Source: Acanthamoeba sp. SK_2022b
Taxonomy: Eukaryota; Discosea; Longamoebia; Acanthamoebidae
Length of the DNA stretch: 13,771 bases
Assembly (NCBI GenBank): GCA_027943245.1
Contig: JANDJZ010001782.1
Location: 1 to 13,771, forward strand
Reading direction: 5' to 3'
Below, piece by piece: positions 13,623 to 13,771 of the stretch. The notes beneath the pieces were generated by a model. It had not been told where the DNA came from. It saw only the letters and a program-made list of their open reading frames with translations, and did not search any database. A program made the translations under genes and the position numbers. Every line of letters begins with the position of its first letter. Positions within the stretch are counted from its first letter, which is position 1.

Positions 13623-13687
13623 CCCGTATGTCCGCGCCTGCGGCGTGGCGGTTGCGGGGTTGCAGTCCTGCCGAAGGACAGGACTGC
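13623..13687 (-). repeat. Dispersed hairpin repeat, copy B
   Basis: Reverse-complement copy of 575-639. The 26-bp hairpin core (13662-13687) is identical. The adjoining 39 bases match at 28 positions without gaps. The cTTCGg-loop strand is minus here, so the element faces the clpP gene. Confidence 0.8.
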
Positions 13688-13769
13688 TTCGTCAACTGAC
13701 TTGCCGCAGTTGTTTGAGCGGCGCGCGAAGCGCAAAGCGAGTTCTGCGGCAAACCCCGCAACCGCCACG
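13644..13769. repeat. Composite inverted-repeat element (REPIN- or MITE-like), 126 bp
   Basis: Perfect 18-bp inverted repeats, CGTGGCGGTTGCGGGGTT at 13644-13661 and its complement at 13752-13769, bracket the 26-bp hairpin at 13662-13687. A second nested pair, TTGCCGCAG (13701-13709) and CTGCGGCAA (13744-13752), lies to its right. The whole can fold as a cruciform or a branched RNA with three stems. The element may continue past the window edge, 2 bases after the right arm. No coding content is supported. Confidence 0.75.
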
Positions 13770-13771
13770 AC

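Noticed and set aside
1..13771. CRISPR array, tRNA or rRNA genes
   Set aside because: No regularly spaced repeats, cloverleaf or rRNA-like sequence was seen by eye on either strand.

Overview
The window is high-GC bacterial DNA with betaproteobacterial, most likely Comamonadaceae-like, features (Delftia, Comamonas or Acidovorax relatives). This placement is an inference from base composition, the style of the DAHP synthase, DbpA and ClpP proteins, and gene content; no rRNA or other decisive marker is present. It looks like chromosome made of short one- to two-gene units, with two stretches of foreign character.

Left part (1-5122). The window opens inside the C-terminal half of a class I DAHP synthase. 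A hairpin repeat follows, then an AT-rich segment carrying one MOP/MATE-like membrane transporter that differs sharply in composition from everything around it. Next come a minus-strand pair of a MerR-type regulator and a PaaI-like hotdog thioesterase with an 8-bp overlap, a short-chain dehydrogenase on the minus strand, and a divergent LysR regulator that probably controls it.

Middle (5123-10494). The RNA helicase gene dbpA converges on lysR, with two hairpins between them. An accessory segment follows: a gene-free stretch rich in repeats, a large orphan ankyrin-repeat protein on the minus strand, a complete IS30-family element with recognisable inverted repeats, and the C-terminal remnant of an XRE-type repressor. 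The IS30 copy lies between the ankyrin gene and the repressor remnant, so an older regulator-plus-ankyrin locus may have been split.

Right part (10495-13771). An unassigned 128-aa helical protein converges on a two-gene minus-strand unit (an exported DUF4124-like protein whose stop abuts the start of an unassigned 99-aa protein). Then come an ArsR regulator overlapping a short SRPBCC/AHSA1-like protein, and a stand-alone ClpP peptidase paralogue with an intact catalytic triad but no clpX or tig beside it. The window ends in a composite inverted-repeat (REPIN- or MITE-like) element whose core 26-bp hairpin is identical, in opposite orientation, to the one beside the DAHP synthase gene.

The most interesting points are this dispersed hairpin family and its association with the edges of the foreign transporter, the orphan ankyrin protein with its IS-disrupted neighbourhood, the ClpP paralogue, and two genes (dbpA, arsR) whose only promoter-like -10 boxes would give leaderless mRNAs.
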